From SIG510 sp045540975 (GTDB lineage Bacteria > Bacillota > Clostridia > Oscillospirales > JAAYXM01), in the NCBI GenBank assembly GCA_045540975.1, contig JAZQIE010000062.1, positions 1-14,947 of the forward strand: a stretch of DNA of 14,947 nucleotides, in the 5' to 3' direction. The notes under the pieces are model-generated. The model saw only the letters and a list, made by a program, of their open reading frames with translations. It was not told the origin of the DNA and ran no database searches. The number at the start of each line of letters is the position of its first letter. Position 1 is the stretch's first letter. A program made the position numbers and the translations under genes. Shown here one piece after another: positions 1-7,121 of this stretch.

Positions 1-235
1 GTGTGTATGGAGTGGCGGAGTGGGAGAAAGCGGTTGGCGGTGTTTGTGTGGGGTAGTGAAGTGGGAGGGAGTGGCAGGTTGGGTGTGTATGGAGTGGGAA
101 ATAATGGAACGTGGGGCGTGTGTGGATAGTAAAGAGGGAGAATGTGGAAGATAGGGTGTGTACTGGGGGGAGATGGAAGGGCGGAGAGGGGAGGCGGACT
201 CAATATATGAGTAATCCGGTGGAATGTGTATCATT
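1..235. repeat. G-rich, C-poor low-complexity stretch, no convincing gene
   Basis: The first 180 bases contain only 7 C on this strand and are dominated by G with short G runs. A 15-base word (gtgtgtatggagtgg) occurs at 1-15 and again at 83-97, and looser variants of 'gtggga/gtgggag' recur between them. I see no ribosome binding site and no recognisable protein. The complementary strand is free of stop codons from about 195 leftwards in every frame, simply because C is so rare here. One minus-strand frame runs open from an ATG at 234 off the left edge, but it has no Shine-Dalgarno site and would encode a Pro/Ser/Thr/His-rich string. It is most likely non-coding degenerate repeat DNA or a contig-end artefact. 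Confidence 0.5.
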
Positions 236-238
236 TGC

Positions 239-267
239 TTTACAAATCCAAATGTTAGGAGTAAAAT
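239..267 (+). promoter_or_regulatory. Sigma-A-type promoter of the 1403-residue secreted protein
   Basis: A -35 box TTTACA (239-244) and a -10 box TAAAAT (262-267) each match the consensus at 5 of 6 positions and are separated by exactly 17 bases. The expected start of transcription is near 274, about 165 bases before the chosen ATG at 440. Confidence 0.6.
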
Positions 268-273
268 AGTACC

Positions 274-439
274 ATGATTTAATATTTACTTAATATTTCA
301 TTGGCCACAGAAATGCCCGATGAAGTTTGGGAAGCCATGATTTCACACACAATGATTTGCTTTCGTGCCTTAGCTGTCGTTTTCTTCGGAAAACGATGGC
401 TTTGGCATGGCGGCAGGTTTCAGACAGGAGGACCTCGAT
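274..439 (+). promoter_or_regulatory. Long structured 5' leader with a UUCG-capped hairpin
   Basis: This is untranslated sequence between the predicted start of transcription and the ATG at 440. It holds two copies of TTAATATTT (279-287 and 290-298) and a large hairpin at 366-407. The hairpin has an 8-bp perfect stem (377-384 with 389-396) closed by the stable loop c-TTCG-g at 385-388. The stem continues outwards through 372-376/397-401, and after a 2x2 U/U internal loop through 366-369/404-407. Upstream, TGGC at 302-305 could pair with GCCA at 334-337, and that same GCCA could instead pair with TGGC at 403-406, so two alternative folds are possible. The Shine-Dalgarno site AGGAGG is at 426-431. 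I do not recognise a known riboswitch class. An mRNA stabiliser or a translational control element are both possible. Confidence 0.45.
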
Positions 440-3400
440 ATGAAAAAAACATTACAACAGTTATGTTCCGTTCTTCTTGCGCTTTGCATGGTGGTTGGGC
501 TGCTGCCGTCCACGATGGCGGTTGATTCCTCGCTCAACAGCGGCGACGCGATTTACCGCTACAACCAGCACTTGCTGGCGGTTAAAGCCGCAGGCAGCGG
601 CAGTATTGTGCAGGATTTACGCTCATTTGACACGGTTTGGAGCACCGCAATGGGGCATGCCGAATACAAGCCCTACATCTTAGACGGAAACGGCGGTGCA
701 GGTGCGTTGTGGGTCGGCCCGTATGAGACCGACGAAACGGTGGACTTCTACTCCGCAAAGGCGGAGGATTTGGCGACCGACCCGTTTGCCATTATCGGCA
801 CCAATACCACGGTTGCGGCGGGCGTGGGCTACGGCGTTGCGGCGGTTGCCGGTACGGACAGAACCTGGTATTCCATGAAGATTCTGGTCCCGACCGCGGG
901 CACTTACAACTTTGAAAGTCAGTTCTATTCCATCGCGGATCATTCTTCCTCGGTGGAGGTGTATCTCGCTAAGGCAAAGGACTACAATGCAGCCAACCCG
1001 ATTGTTTCGGGCAATTTGGTCGGCACATATGCGCGCACCAACCGTGTCCCGAGCGGCGCGGGAAGTGCATACAACGCGCTCTTTACCCTTTCCTCGCCTG
1101 TGGCGATGGATGCGGGCGAGTATGTGGTCACCTACCGCGGCACCGCGGAAAACCCCATCTACGGCGGGTCTTTGACCCTGCGCGGACTCGCACCTGCAAG
1201 CCCGATGACCCTTACGGCGGAGACTTCCGAGGTTGTGGAGCTCGCGGTGGGCGAGAGTGAGGAAATTGCGATTTCCGCCGCCGATTCCGAGGGAAATGCG
1301 GTTGATTTGAGTGCGGCGAATATCACCGAGGCGCGTGTGGACACCTCGTCCGACTTTATCCGTGCGACCTATTCGGACGGGAAACTCAGCATCACCGCGT
1401 TGAAGGGCGGCTACGGCACCGCGACCGTGTATTTGGTGATTGACAACGCCAATGCGGTTTGGGCGGATGTGACCGTTCGCTGCCGCGAGGCAGCAAGCGG
1501 CTATTACCGCTACAACCAGCACAATCTGGTGACGTATTACAATGTTTTGAACGCATCGCAGACACAGTATCTGCCGCTTGCCACCCTTGCGGATATTTGG
1601 AAAATGACCGCAGGGCACAGCACGTATGCACCGCACTTTGACGGCGCGGCAGACCCGTGGGTCGGTCCGTATGAAACCGAGACCGACGGCAACAATATGT
1701 CCGCGGTTGCGGCGGATCTTGCATCCGAGCCGTATGCGATTTTGGGCACAAACTCCGCAATCAACTTCCTTCCGGGTCAGCCGATTTCGGTGACGGGAAA
1801 AGCGGGCGGCGCATGGTACTCCATGAAGATTTCCGTACCGACCGCAGGCACCTATGATGTGGAATCCTATTTCTACGGCGCGTCCTCTTTGGCAAGTGCG
1901 ATCGACTGCTATATCATCAAGGCGAGCGAATACAAGGCGGCACAGCCCATTCAGCCGTATGGCTATGCCGGTCGCTTCAACAAGACCAATATGGTCCCTT
2001 CGGGTGCGGCAAATGCGTACAAGGGACTCTTCAAACTGGAACAACCCGTGACATTGCAGGCGGGCGAATATGTGGTCACCTATCATGCGGTGGATGCAAA
2101 GCCCTTCTACGGCGGCTCGATGACACTGTATCCGTACAACGACGGCGCACGCGCGACACTCAAGGTAGATGCGACAAAGCTCAACGCTTCGGGCAGATTG
2201 GAACTGGTTCCGGGCGCAAGCGCGGTGCTGGATGTGACCGCTTTCGATGGAAACGGCGCGGAAATTGACCTCTCCGCGGCAACACTTTCCGATGTGCGCG
2301 TGGATTACAGCGGCTCGGGTGCGGTCGGCACTTACAAAAACGGCAAGATTACCGTTCGTTCGTCCGCAGGCAGCGCGGCGGTTGGCGGCACCACCTCGGT
2401 TACCCTTTACATGGTCATTGACGGCGAGACCTCCGCTTGGGTGGAGGTGCCGATTACCTTCGTTGCGGCATCCGGCAAGACCGTGACTTGGGGACACATC
2501 GGTGCGACCAACGAGCTTCCCACCGGGTTTGGCTGCAGTGTGGAACTCACCGCACAGATTGACGGCGCGGATATTGTCATTGACGAATACGATGTTTTAG
2601 ACGTTTACGCGATGGACGCAAACCGTGTGACGACCAATGCACTTGCTGTCAGCGTGAAGGACGGAGTTGTTTTCGCAAAGACCAACACCTCGGGTGATTA
2701 TATCGTGAGGGTGAACGCGACGGTTGACGGAATTCTGACCTCGTATGAGATGCTCTTCCGCTTCACTCCGCTGACCCATTACTACAACTATATGAAGATG
2801 GAAAGCTTCTCCACCCAATCGACCGGCTGGCAGATGGAGCAGTTTATCGACGATTATGCGGATACATGGACGGAAGGCTCCACCTCGATTAGCGTGACTC
2901 CGAGTGCGCCGTGGAGACCCGACGTGCGTGAAAACTGCGGCCCGTGGCTGATGACCACCTCTGCAAAGACCTACGGTGCATACTTCAAAGAAACCGCGCC
3001 CGGCGGCTGGACCCGTGTGAAGTTCCATCTTCCGGTATCGGGCAATTACACGGTCTCCACCGTTTTCACCAAGTGGGCGCAGGGCGGCGAGATGAATTAC
3101 TACATCGCACCTGCATCGGTCACCGACCCGATGGCGGACGATTATCTGATGAACGCGGCGCCAATCAGCCATAACGGCACGGGTGAGACGACCGAGCGGC
3201 TCGCAATCCGCGAATTTGCGGCGGGTGAATATGTCATTACCTACAAGAGTGTGGGTGATACCGTCTCGGGCGGCTTCTTCATCAAGGGTCTGCGCTTTAC
3301 GCTCAACAGCAACCCGGGTACCTCCAAGGCATACATTGACATGGATGCGGGGGTGAAGGTGGTTGGCATCGGTGAGACCGCGACCGTGACCGCGCAGGTG

Positions 3401-4651
3401 CTCCCCGGCTATTTGGCACAGGAGATTTCCTGGTCGAGTGCGGATGAGTCGATTGCGACCGTGGAAAACGGTGTGATTACCGCAAAGGCAAAGGGCATCA
3501 CCTCTGTGATTGCCACCCTGCCCGACGGTGCAAGACGTGAAATTGAGGTTGTGGTCGGTGCGCCGACTTATGAATACAAGGTTTGGGACTGCGCGAATGC
3601 ACTCTACGTTGCGGGCGGCAGAAACAATGTTTCCATGAACACCACCGACTTCTATCAGAAGGGCTATGATGCGGCATACGCATCGGGTCTTGCGACCGAC
3701 CCGTGGTTCTTTGCGGGAAGCGACAACGGTGCGGGAAGCCCGTATCTGTACTTCAACTGGAATGCAAGCATCAAGAATCTGGGCTTGCTTGCGGCTTACG
3801 GCTCGGAGGACAGCGGATATACCAGAATTCAACTGAGAATCAGCGAAGACGGTGTGTACCGCCTGCTCTCCTCTCAGGATATGAGCGCGGAATTCGGCGC
3901 AATTTCCCCGAGTGTCATTCATCTCGCTCCGATTGATGCGGCAAATCCGACCGCGGATCTGTATCTTGTGGGCAGAATTGAGGGCACACGAGCTCCGCTC
4001 GGCGGACACTCCAATACCCCCATCCTTTCGGATGAGATTTCCCTCAAAGCGGGTGAGTATTATCTCACCGTGACCAAGCTTCCGTCTACCCGCCGTGTGT
4101 TTGTGGCAGACGGCAGTAAGGGTCTGGACTTCCTTAGCCATTACAACTACGCGCTTTACAAGGTGGAAAATCTGCACGATGTTTCGGTCAGCACGGTTAA
4201 CGGCGCACAGATGCGAAACACCGGCGTGCAGGGACTCCGCTTCATCTCCTCGATTGACAAGAATGCGGTGGATTTCGAGCGTGTGGTGGAATTCGGTACG
4301 GTTATGATTCCGACCGCGGATTTGAATACACAGCGCGATTTGGTCATCGGTGCGAAGTACAACGGCCATGCCGCGGCAAAAGTGCCTGCGGTCAACTACT
4401 ACGCGGAGAATGATGACACCATCACCTTCACCGCGGTGCTGACCAACATTGCGGATACCGCGCTTTCGCGCTCCATCACCGTGCGTGCATACGCGATTTT
4501 GGACGATGGCAGTGTGGTATACGGCGACACCTTCACCAGCCGTTCCATCTACGAGATTGCGACCAGAATTGTGGCAGACCCGAATGCGAGCGATACCGAC
4601 CGCGCGGCGGCGGAAATCATCGTTGCAAAGGTGGAAGGCACAGCGCAATAA
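440..4651 (+). CDS. Large secreted multidomain protein with Big-like domains and four repeated modules
   Basis: The product has 1403 residues. The start at 440 is chosen because AGGAGG lies 8 bases upstream and a clear signal peptide follows: MKK, a hydrophobic core to about residue 22, and a likely cut after TMA at residue 27. An in-frame ATG at 407 would add 11 residues before the signal and is less likely. Four related modules lie near residues 39-250, 355-569, 777-955 and 1042-1235. The first two share YRYNQH, WVGPYET, WYSMKI-VPTAGTY, VPSGA-AY, AGEYVVTY and YGGS-TL; the last two are more diverged. Between them are Big-like segments (about 252-349, 570-676 and 677-776) and a clear Big2-type domain (about 963-1041, with SWSSADESIATVENGVITAKAKG). 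The last 165 residues form a separate domain containing GLRFISSIDK, of a kind seen at the end of many clostridial exported proteins. There is no LPxTG, SLH or other anchor, so it is probably released or held non-covalently. Function is unknown; adhesion or glycan binding are guesses. Confidence 0.85.
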   Translation: MKKTLQQLCSVLLALCMVVGLLPSTMAVDSSLNSGDAIYRYNQHLLAVKAAGSGSIVQDLRSFDTVWSTAMGHAEYKPYILDGNGGAGALWVGPYETDETVDFYSAKAEDLATDPFAIIGTNTTVAAGVGYGVAAVAGTDRTWYSMKILVPTAGTYNFESQFYSIADHSSSVEVYLAKAKDYNAANPIVSGNLVGTYARTNRVPSGAGSAYNALFTLSSPVAMDAGEYVVTYRGTAENPIYGGSLTLRGLAPASPMTLTAETSEVVELAVGESEEIAISAADSEGNAVDLSAANITEARVDTSSDFIRATYSDGKLSITALKGGYGTATVYLVIDNANAVWADVTVRCREAASGYYRYNQHNLVTYYNVLNASQTQYLPLATLADIWKMTAGHSTYAPHFDGAADPWVGPYETETDGNNMSAVAADLASEPYAILGTNSAINFLPGQPISVTGKAGGAWYSMKISVPTAGTYDVESYFYGASSLASAIDCYIIKASEYKAAQPIQPYGYAGRFNKTNMVPSGAANAYKGLFKLEQPVTLQAGEYVVTYHAVDAKPFYGGSMTLYPYNDGARATLKVDATKLNASGRLELVPGASAVLDVTAFDGNGAEIDLSAATLSDVRVDYSGSGAVGTYKNGKITVRSSAGSAAVGGTTSVTLYMVIDGETSAWVEVPITFVAASGKTVTWGHIGATNELPTGFGCSVELTAQIDGADIVIDEYDVLDVYAMDANRVTTNALAVSVKDGVVFAKTNTSGDYIVRVNATVDGILTSYEMLFRFTPLTHYYNYMKMESFSTQSTGWQMEQFIDDYADTWTEGSTSISVTPSAPWRPDVRENCGPWLMTTSAKTYGAYFKETAPGGWTRVKFHLPVSGNYTVSTVFTKWAQGGEMNYYIAPASVTDPMADDYLMNAAPISHNGTGETTERLAIREFAAGEYVITYKSVGDTVSGGFFIKGLRFTLNSNPGTSKAYIDMDAGVKVVGIGETATVTAQVLPGYLAQEISWSSADESIATVENGVITAKAKGITSVIATLPDGARREIEVVVGAPTYEYKVWDCANALYVAGGRNNVSMNTTDFYQKGYDAAYASGLATDPWFFAGSDNGAGSPYLYFNWNASIKNLGLLAAYGSEDSGYTRIQLRISEDGVYRLLSSQDMSAEFGAISPSVIHLAPIDAANPTADLYLVGRIEGTRAPLGGHSNTPILSDEISLKAGEYYLTVTKLPSTRRVFVADGSKGLDFLSHYNYALYKVENLHDVSVSTVNGAQMRNTGVQGLRFISSIDKNAVDFERVVEFGTVMIPTADLNTQRDLVIGAKYNGHAAAKVPAVNYYAENDDTITFTAVLTNIADTALSRSITVRAYAILDDGSVVYGDTFTSRSIYEIATRIVADPNASDTDRAAAEIIVAKVEGTAQ

Positions 4652-4658
4652 GTGAGAT

Positions 4659-4700
4659 TCGGCAGGCAGAACACGGTTTTGCCTGCCGATGTTCAATTTT
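4659..4700 (+). terminator. Probable terminator after the large secreted protein gene
   Basis: A perfect 10-bp stem (4659-4668 with 4680-4689, core CGGCAGGCA/TGCCTGCCG) has an 11-base loop and begins 8 bases after the stop codon. The T-rich tail is weak (tgttcaatttt), so termination may be partial, but an independent promoter follows. Confidence 0.55.
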
Positions 4701-4731
4701 CCCAAAAAAAGCAGAAATAAGTAGTGCGTTT

Positions 4732-4758
4732 TTTACAAAAGTATGTTATACTTAAAAT
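4732..4758 (+). promoter_or_regulatory. Promoter of the tail-protein/kinase operon (extended -10)
   Basis: An extended -10 element TG-t-TATACT occupies 4744-4752, about 33 bases before the ATG at 4786. There is no good -35 box at the standard distance, which fits an extended -10 promoter. An overlapping alternative is TTTACA (4732-4737) with TAAAAT (4753-4758), but its spacer is only 15 bases. These boxes resemble the promoter at 239-267, which also has TTTACA, ATGTTA in the spacer and TAAAAT. Confidence 0.55.
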
Positions 4759-4785
4759 ATCTATCGGAAAGGCGGCGGAAAACGA

Positions 4786-5160
4786 ATGAAAAAGAATCCT
4801 TGGATCATCATCGCAATCGCGGTGTTGTGCCTTGCGGTGCTGGGCGTGACAATCCTGTGCGTGGTAGGCGGTGTGCAAAGTGTTCTGCCGAAAACCGAAG
4901 AGCCGAAGTTTGAGGTGACATCACCTCCGACCGATGCGGCGCAGGGGGATGTGATTGTTCCCATTGACCCTGCGACGGGTGTGCCGGTTGAGGACAACAC
5001 GGTGGTTGACCCGTGGGGCGAAATCGAGGAGGATGACCCAATCGGCTCGACTCCGATTGAGGAGCTTCCGACCGAGGAATCCCCCGAGGAGGAAGCCGAA
5101 GAAGAAATCGACATGGAAGAATGGTCCACCAGCGATGAGGGCTGGACCGCAATTTATTAA
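4786..5160 (+). CDS. Small membrane-anchored acidic protein with conserved C-terminal tail
   Basis: The product has 124 residues. After MKKNPW comes one hydrophobic segment (about residues 7-30), best read as an uncleaved signal anchor that leaves the rest outside. It is not a convincing lipoprotein because the residue before Cys25 is Leu. The outer part is rich in Pro, Thr, Asp and Glu (overall very acidic from residue 70 on) with no obvious fold. It has a DPWGE block at 75-79 and ends in MEEWSTSDEGWTAIY (110-124). The last 15 residues match the end of the next gene's product almost residue for residue. The gene leads an operon and is followed after 15 bases by the SLH gene. I do not recognise a family. 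From its context it may be an acceptor or substrate for the downstream kinase, PqqD-like protein and nucleotidyltransferase; that is inference. Confidence 0.75.
   Translation: MKKNPWIIIAIAVLCLAVLGVTILCVVGGVQSVLPKTEEPKFEVTSPPTDAAQGDVIVPIDPATGVPVEDNTVVDPWGEIEEDDPIGSTPIEELPTEESPEEEAEEEIDMEEWSTSDEGWTAIY
5113..5160 (+). other. Copy 1 of the conserved C-terminal tail codons
   Basis: These fifteen codons plus the stop encode MEEWSTSDEGWTAIY. Compared with copy 2 at 6025-6072, the residues M, E, T, S, D, E, G, W, T, I and Y are kept. Codons for Asp, Glu and the final Tyr differ synonymously, which points to conservation of the peptide. Confidence 0.8.
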
Positions 5161-5175
5161 ACGGAGGGAAACAAC

Positions 5176-6072
5176 ATGAAAAAAGTACTTGCAGTTTTGG
5201 TTTGCGTGGCGATGATTTTGAGCATCTGCCCGATGGCGCTGATGGCAGCGTACAGCGATATGCCGTCGCCCGACCATTGGTCTTATGCCGCGATGAATGC
5301 GGCGGTGGAAAACGGGCTCCTGCAGGGCTCGAACGGAAAGGTTTTGCCGAATGACAACCTGACCCGTGCACAGATGGCGACTATTTTGGTCCGTGCATAC
5401 GGCGCGACCGAAAAAGCGGAAAACTTCAATTTCTCGGACGTCAAGACTTCCGACTGGTTCTATGACAGCATGTCTGTTGCGGCAAAGCAGGGCTGGTTTA
5501 AGGGCAGCGGCGACAAGATGAATCCGAACAACCCGATCAGCCGTCAGGAGGTCTTTGTGGTGCTTGCACGTGCAATCGGTGCAACCGCAGACGGAAGCTA
5601 TGATTTAGCGGCAAACTTCGCCGATGCATCCGCTGTGGATTCCTGGGCAACCGCTGAGGTTTCCGCGCTCGCATCGAAGGGCTACATCAAGGGCTCGAAC
5701 GGAAACATGAATCCGAAAAACAAAATCACCCGTGCGGAATTCGCACAGATGATGTACAACCTCATCAGCGCGGGCGAAATCACCCTTCCGGAAAAGGAAG
5801 AGGCGGACAAGCCTGCGGAAGAGGATAAGAAGGACGAGGTCTCCGGCGGCAGCAGTTCGGGCGGAAGTTCGGGCGGCAGCTCCGGCGGTGGCTCCTCCTC
5901 GGGCGGCGGCTCTTCTTCGGGCGGCTCGAGCGGTAACGTCATCGGCGGCGGTGATACCGGCGACAACGATGTTTCCGACCCGTGGGGCGATGAAACCGTG
6001 GTTCCCGATGAGGAGGAGCCGAGCATGGAAGACCTGGCAACCAGCGACGAAGGCTGGACCGGAATTTACTAA
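5176..6072 (+). CDS. Secreted SLH-domain cell-wall protein with the same C-terminal tail
   Basis: The product has 298 residues. GGAGGG at 5163-5168 supports the start. A signal peptide (residues 1-25, likely cut after LMAA) is followed by three S-layer homology domains at about 27-77, 86-136 and 148-198. Such domains normally bind pyruvylated secondary cell-wall polymers, so the protein should sit in the wall. A Lys/Glu-rich stretch (205-221) and a Gly/Ser-rich flexible linker (about 223-253) follow. The acidic end carries a DPWGD block at 268-272 and the tail MEDLATSDEGWTGIY at 284-298. The modular design is a wall anchor, a spacer and then a displayed tail. This suggests that the tail is the functional or modified part and the SLH region the address. 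Most SLH proteins carry a large enzymatic or structural domain; none is present here. Confidence 0.88.
   Translation: MKKVLAVLVCVAMILSICPMALMAAYSDMPSPDHWSYAAMNAAVENGLLQGSNGKVLPNDNLTRAQMATILVRAYGATEKAENFNFSDVKTSDWFYDSMSVAAKQGWFKGSGDKMNPNNPISRQEVFVVLARAIGATADGSYDLAANFADASAVDSWATAEVSALASKGYIKGSNGNMNPKNKITRAEFAQMMYNLISAGEITLPEKEEADKPAEEDKKDEVSGGSSSGGSSGGSSGGGSSSGGGSSSGGSSGNVIGGGDTGDNDVSDPWGDETVVPDEEEPSMEDLATSDEGWTGIY
6025..6072 (+). other. Copy 2 of the conserved C-terminal tail codons
   Basis: Encodes MEDLATSDEGWTGIY followed directly by the stop. It corresponds to copy 1 at 5113-5160; see there for the comparison. Confidence 0.8.
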
Positions 6073-6079
6073 GAGTGAA

Positions 6080-6116
6080 ACAAACGGCAGGGTGAGAAAT
6101 CTCCCTGTCTGTTTGT
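6080..6116 (+). terminator. Intra-operon hairpin, possible partial terminator or processing site
   Basis: Thirteen base pairs (6080-6092 with 6103-6116, one bulged T and one G-T pair) enclose a 10-base loop, 7 bases after the SLH stop codon. Only a short pyrimidine stretch follows (gcttt), so full termination is unlikely. It separates the two abundant-type surface proteins from the enzymes and could lower or stabilise one part of the transcript. Confidence 0.45.
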
Positions 6117-6140
6117 GCTTTGCGAGAAGAGGAAGATTTG

Positions 6141-6848
6141 ATGCCGAAGTATAAAATCGCGGAACTGACTGTGGAAATGTCCCCGAAGCACCCCACTCTT
6201 TTGCGGCAGGGTGTTCCGTATTTGTTCGATTTTTCGGGCGAAGCGGAGGTAAAAGTGGATTTTTCCGAGGAGTTTTATGCACAAAAGTTAAAAGAGCATC
6301 CCGAACTGACGCCGGATTTGGTGGAATATTTGTGGATGGGCTTCGGCTTTTATCGGAAGCTGGTGCAGTATCAGGGCTTGATGCTGCACGCGTCCGCGCT
6401 TGCATACAAGGGACGTGCCTATCTGTTCTCCGCACCGTGCGGAACAGGAAAATCCACACACACCTCCTTGTGGCGCAAGGCGTTTGGGGAGGAAGTGGTC
6501 ATCTTAAACGATGACAAGCCCGCACTTCGGCAGATTGACGGGGTGTACCACGCGTTTGGGACACCGTTTTCGGGCAAGACCGACCAGAGTGTGAACATCG
6601 GTGTTCCGCTCGGCGGAATCTGTATTTTGGAACGGTCGGAAGAGAATTGGATCAAGCGCGTTTCGGGGAAAGAAGTGATTTTCCCGATTATGCACCAGAC
6701 CCTTCGTCCGCCCGATGAGAAGAATATGGACTGTTTGCTTGCGAATTTGGACAAGCTGCTTCGCACGGTCCCCATCTATCGGATGGGGTGCAACATCTCG
6801 CTTGATGCGGCGCGGCTTGCTTATGAGACCATGGGAGGATTGGAATGA
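6141..6848 (+). CDS. HPr-kinase-like (HprK-related) protein or peptide kinase
   Basis: The product has 235 residues. The ATG at 6141 is preferred over a TTG at 6120 because AAGAGGA lies about 7 bases before it. The P-loop APCGTGKST is at residues 98-106, preceded by LHASAL at 82-87. NDDKPAL follows at 123-129 and GTPFSGK at 140-146. This series is typical of the short HPr-kinase-like family that lacks the N-terminal regulatory half of true HprK. True HprK phosphorylates Ser46 of HPr in sugar control. Relatives beside PqqD-like proteins instead tailor peptides; in lasso peptide clusters such a kinase phosphorylates the C-terminal residue of the precursor. The ORF overlaps the PqqD-like gene by 4 bases (ATGA), so the two are probably made together. 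The likely substrate, by inference, is the tail of the two upstream proteins. The exact phosphorylated residue (Thr, Ser or Tyr) cannot be read from sequence. Confidence 0.82.
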   Translation: MPKYKIAELTVEMSPKHPTLLRQGVPYLFDFSGEAEVKVDFSEEFYAQKLKEHPELTPDLVEYLWMGFGFYRKLVQYQGLMLHASALAYKGRAYLFSAPCGTGKSTHTSLWRKAFGEEVVILNDDKPALRQIDGVYHAFGTPFSGKTDQSVNIGVPLGGICILERSEENWIKRVSGKEVIFPIMHQTLRPPDEKNMDCLLANLDKLLRTVPIYRMGCNISLDAARLAYETMGGLE

Positions 6849-7111
6849 GACCGAAAGAAGGATTTTTACTGCGTGAATTGGACGGAACTTCCATTGTAGT
6901 CGCAACCGGTGCGGCACTTGGCGATTTTTCCGGACTGATTACGCTCAACGCGACCGGCACCTTCCTTTGGAAGCGCTTGGAACAAGGCGCGACCGAGGAG
7001 GAATTGGTGGCGGCACTGCTCGGTGAATACGAAATCGGCGAGGAGATTGCACGCCGCGATGTGAAGGTGTTTCTTACCCGCGCATTGGATGCGGGACTTT
7101 TAGAGGATTAG
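6845..7111 (+). CDS. PqqD-like peptide chaperone (RRE fold)
   Basis: The product has 88 residues, the usual length for the family. LNATGTFLW at 34-42 is the family hallmark. The pattern TEEELVAALLGEYEI (50-64) and a DVKVFL...AGLLE end (72-87) complete the winged-helix-like fold. PqqD proteins and related recognition elements bind a segment of a ribosomally made peptide and present it to the modifying enzyme. Relatives next to HprK-like kinases are known in exopolysaccharide/exosortase-type loci and in lasso peptide clusters. Here the start codon overlaps the kinase stop, which strongly suggests that it works with that kinase. No leader-type precursor peptide is nearby; the tails of the two first operon products are the best candidate ligands. 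Confidence 0.85.
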   Translation: MRPKEGFLLRELDGTSIVVATGAALGDFSGLITLNATGTFLWKRLEQGATEEELVAALLGEYEIGEEIARRDVKVFLTRALDAGLLED

Positions 7112-7121
7112 AGGATACAGC

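Noticed and set aside
1..234. Minus-strand frame open from ATG 234 off the left edge
   Set aside because: Open only because C is rare on the plus strand; no Shine-Dalgarno site, low-complexity Pro/Ser/Thr/His product. Cannot be fully excluded without sequence to the left.
301..525. Short plus-strand reading frame in the leader of the large gene
   Set aside because: It overlaps the signal-peptide coding region in another frame, has no ribosome binding site and covers the structured leader hairpin.
680..2497. Long open frame of 605 codons on the minus strand, antisense to the large secreted protein
   Set aside because: It lies entirely within a well-supported gene with signal peptide and recognisable domains, reads as Arg/His-rich sequence without motifs, and is open because the sense gene's codon use avoids the triplets that would give stops.
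2597..4705. Second long minus-strand open frame of 702 codons
   Set aside because: Same reason: a codon-bias shadow of the sense gene, Arg/His-rich, no ribosome binding site and no recognisable family.
4786..5160. Lipoprotein signal in the 124-residue protein (Cys25)
   Set aside because: The residues before Cys25 (TIL) lack the small residue required at -1 of a lipobox; a signal anchor fits better.
5845..5935. Gly/Ser-rich DNA repeat in the SLH gene as a possible mobile or CRISPR-like repeat
   Set aside because: It is an in-frame flexible protein linker of irregular GGC/TCC/TCG codons, with no unique spacers or regular unit.
6120..6140. TTG start adding 7 residues to the HprK-like protein
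   Set aside because: The ATG at 6141 has AAGAGGA at good spacing, whereas the TTG has no ribosome binding site and sits just after the hairpin.
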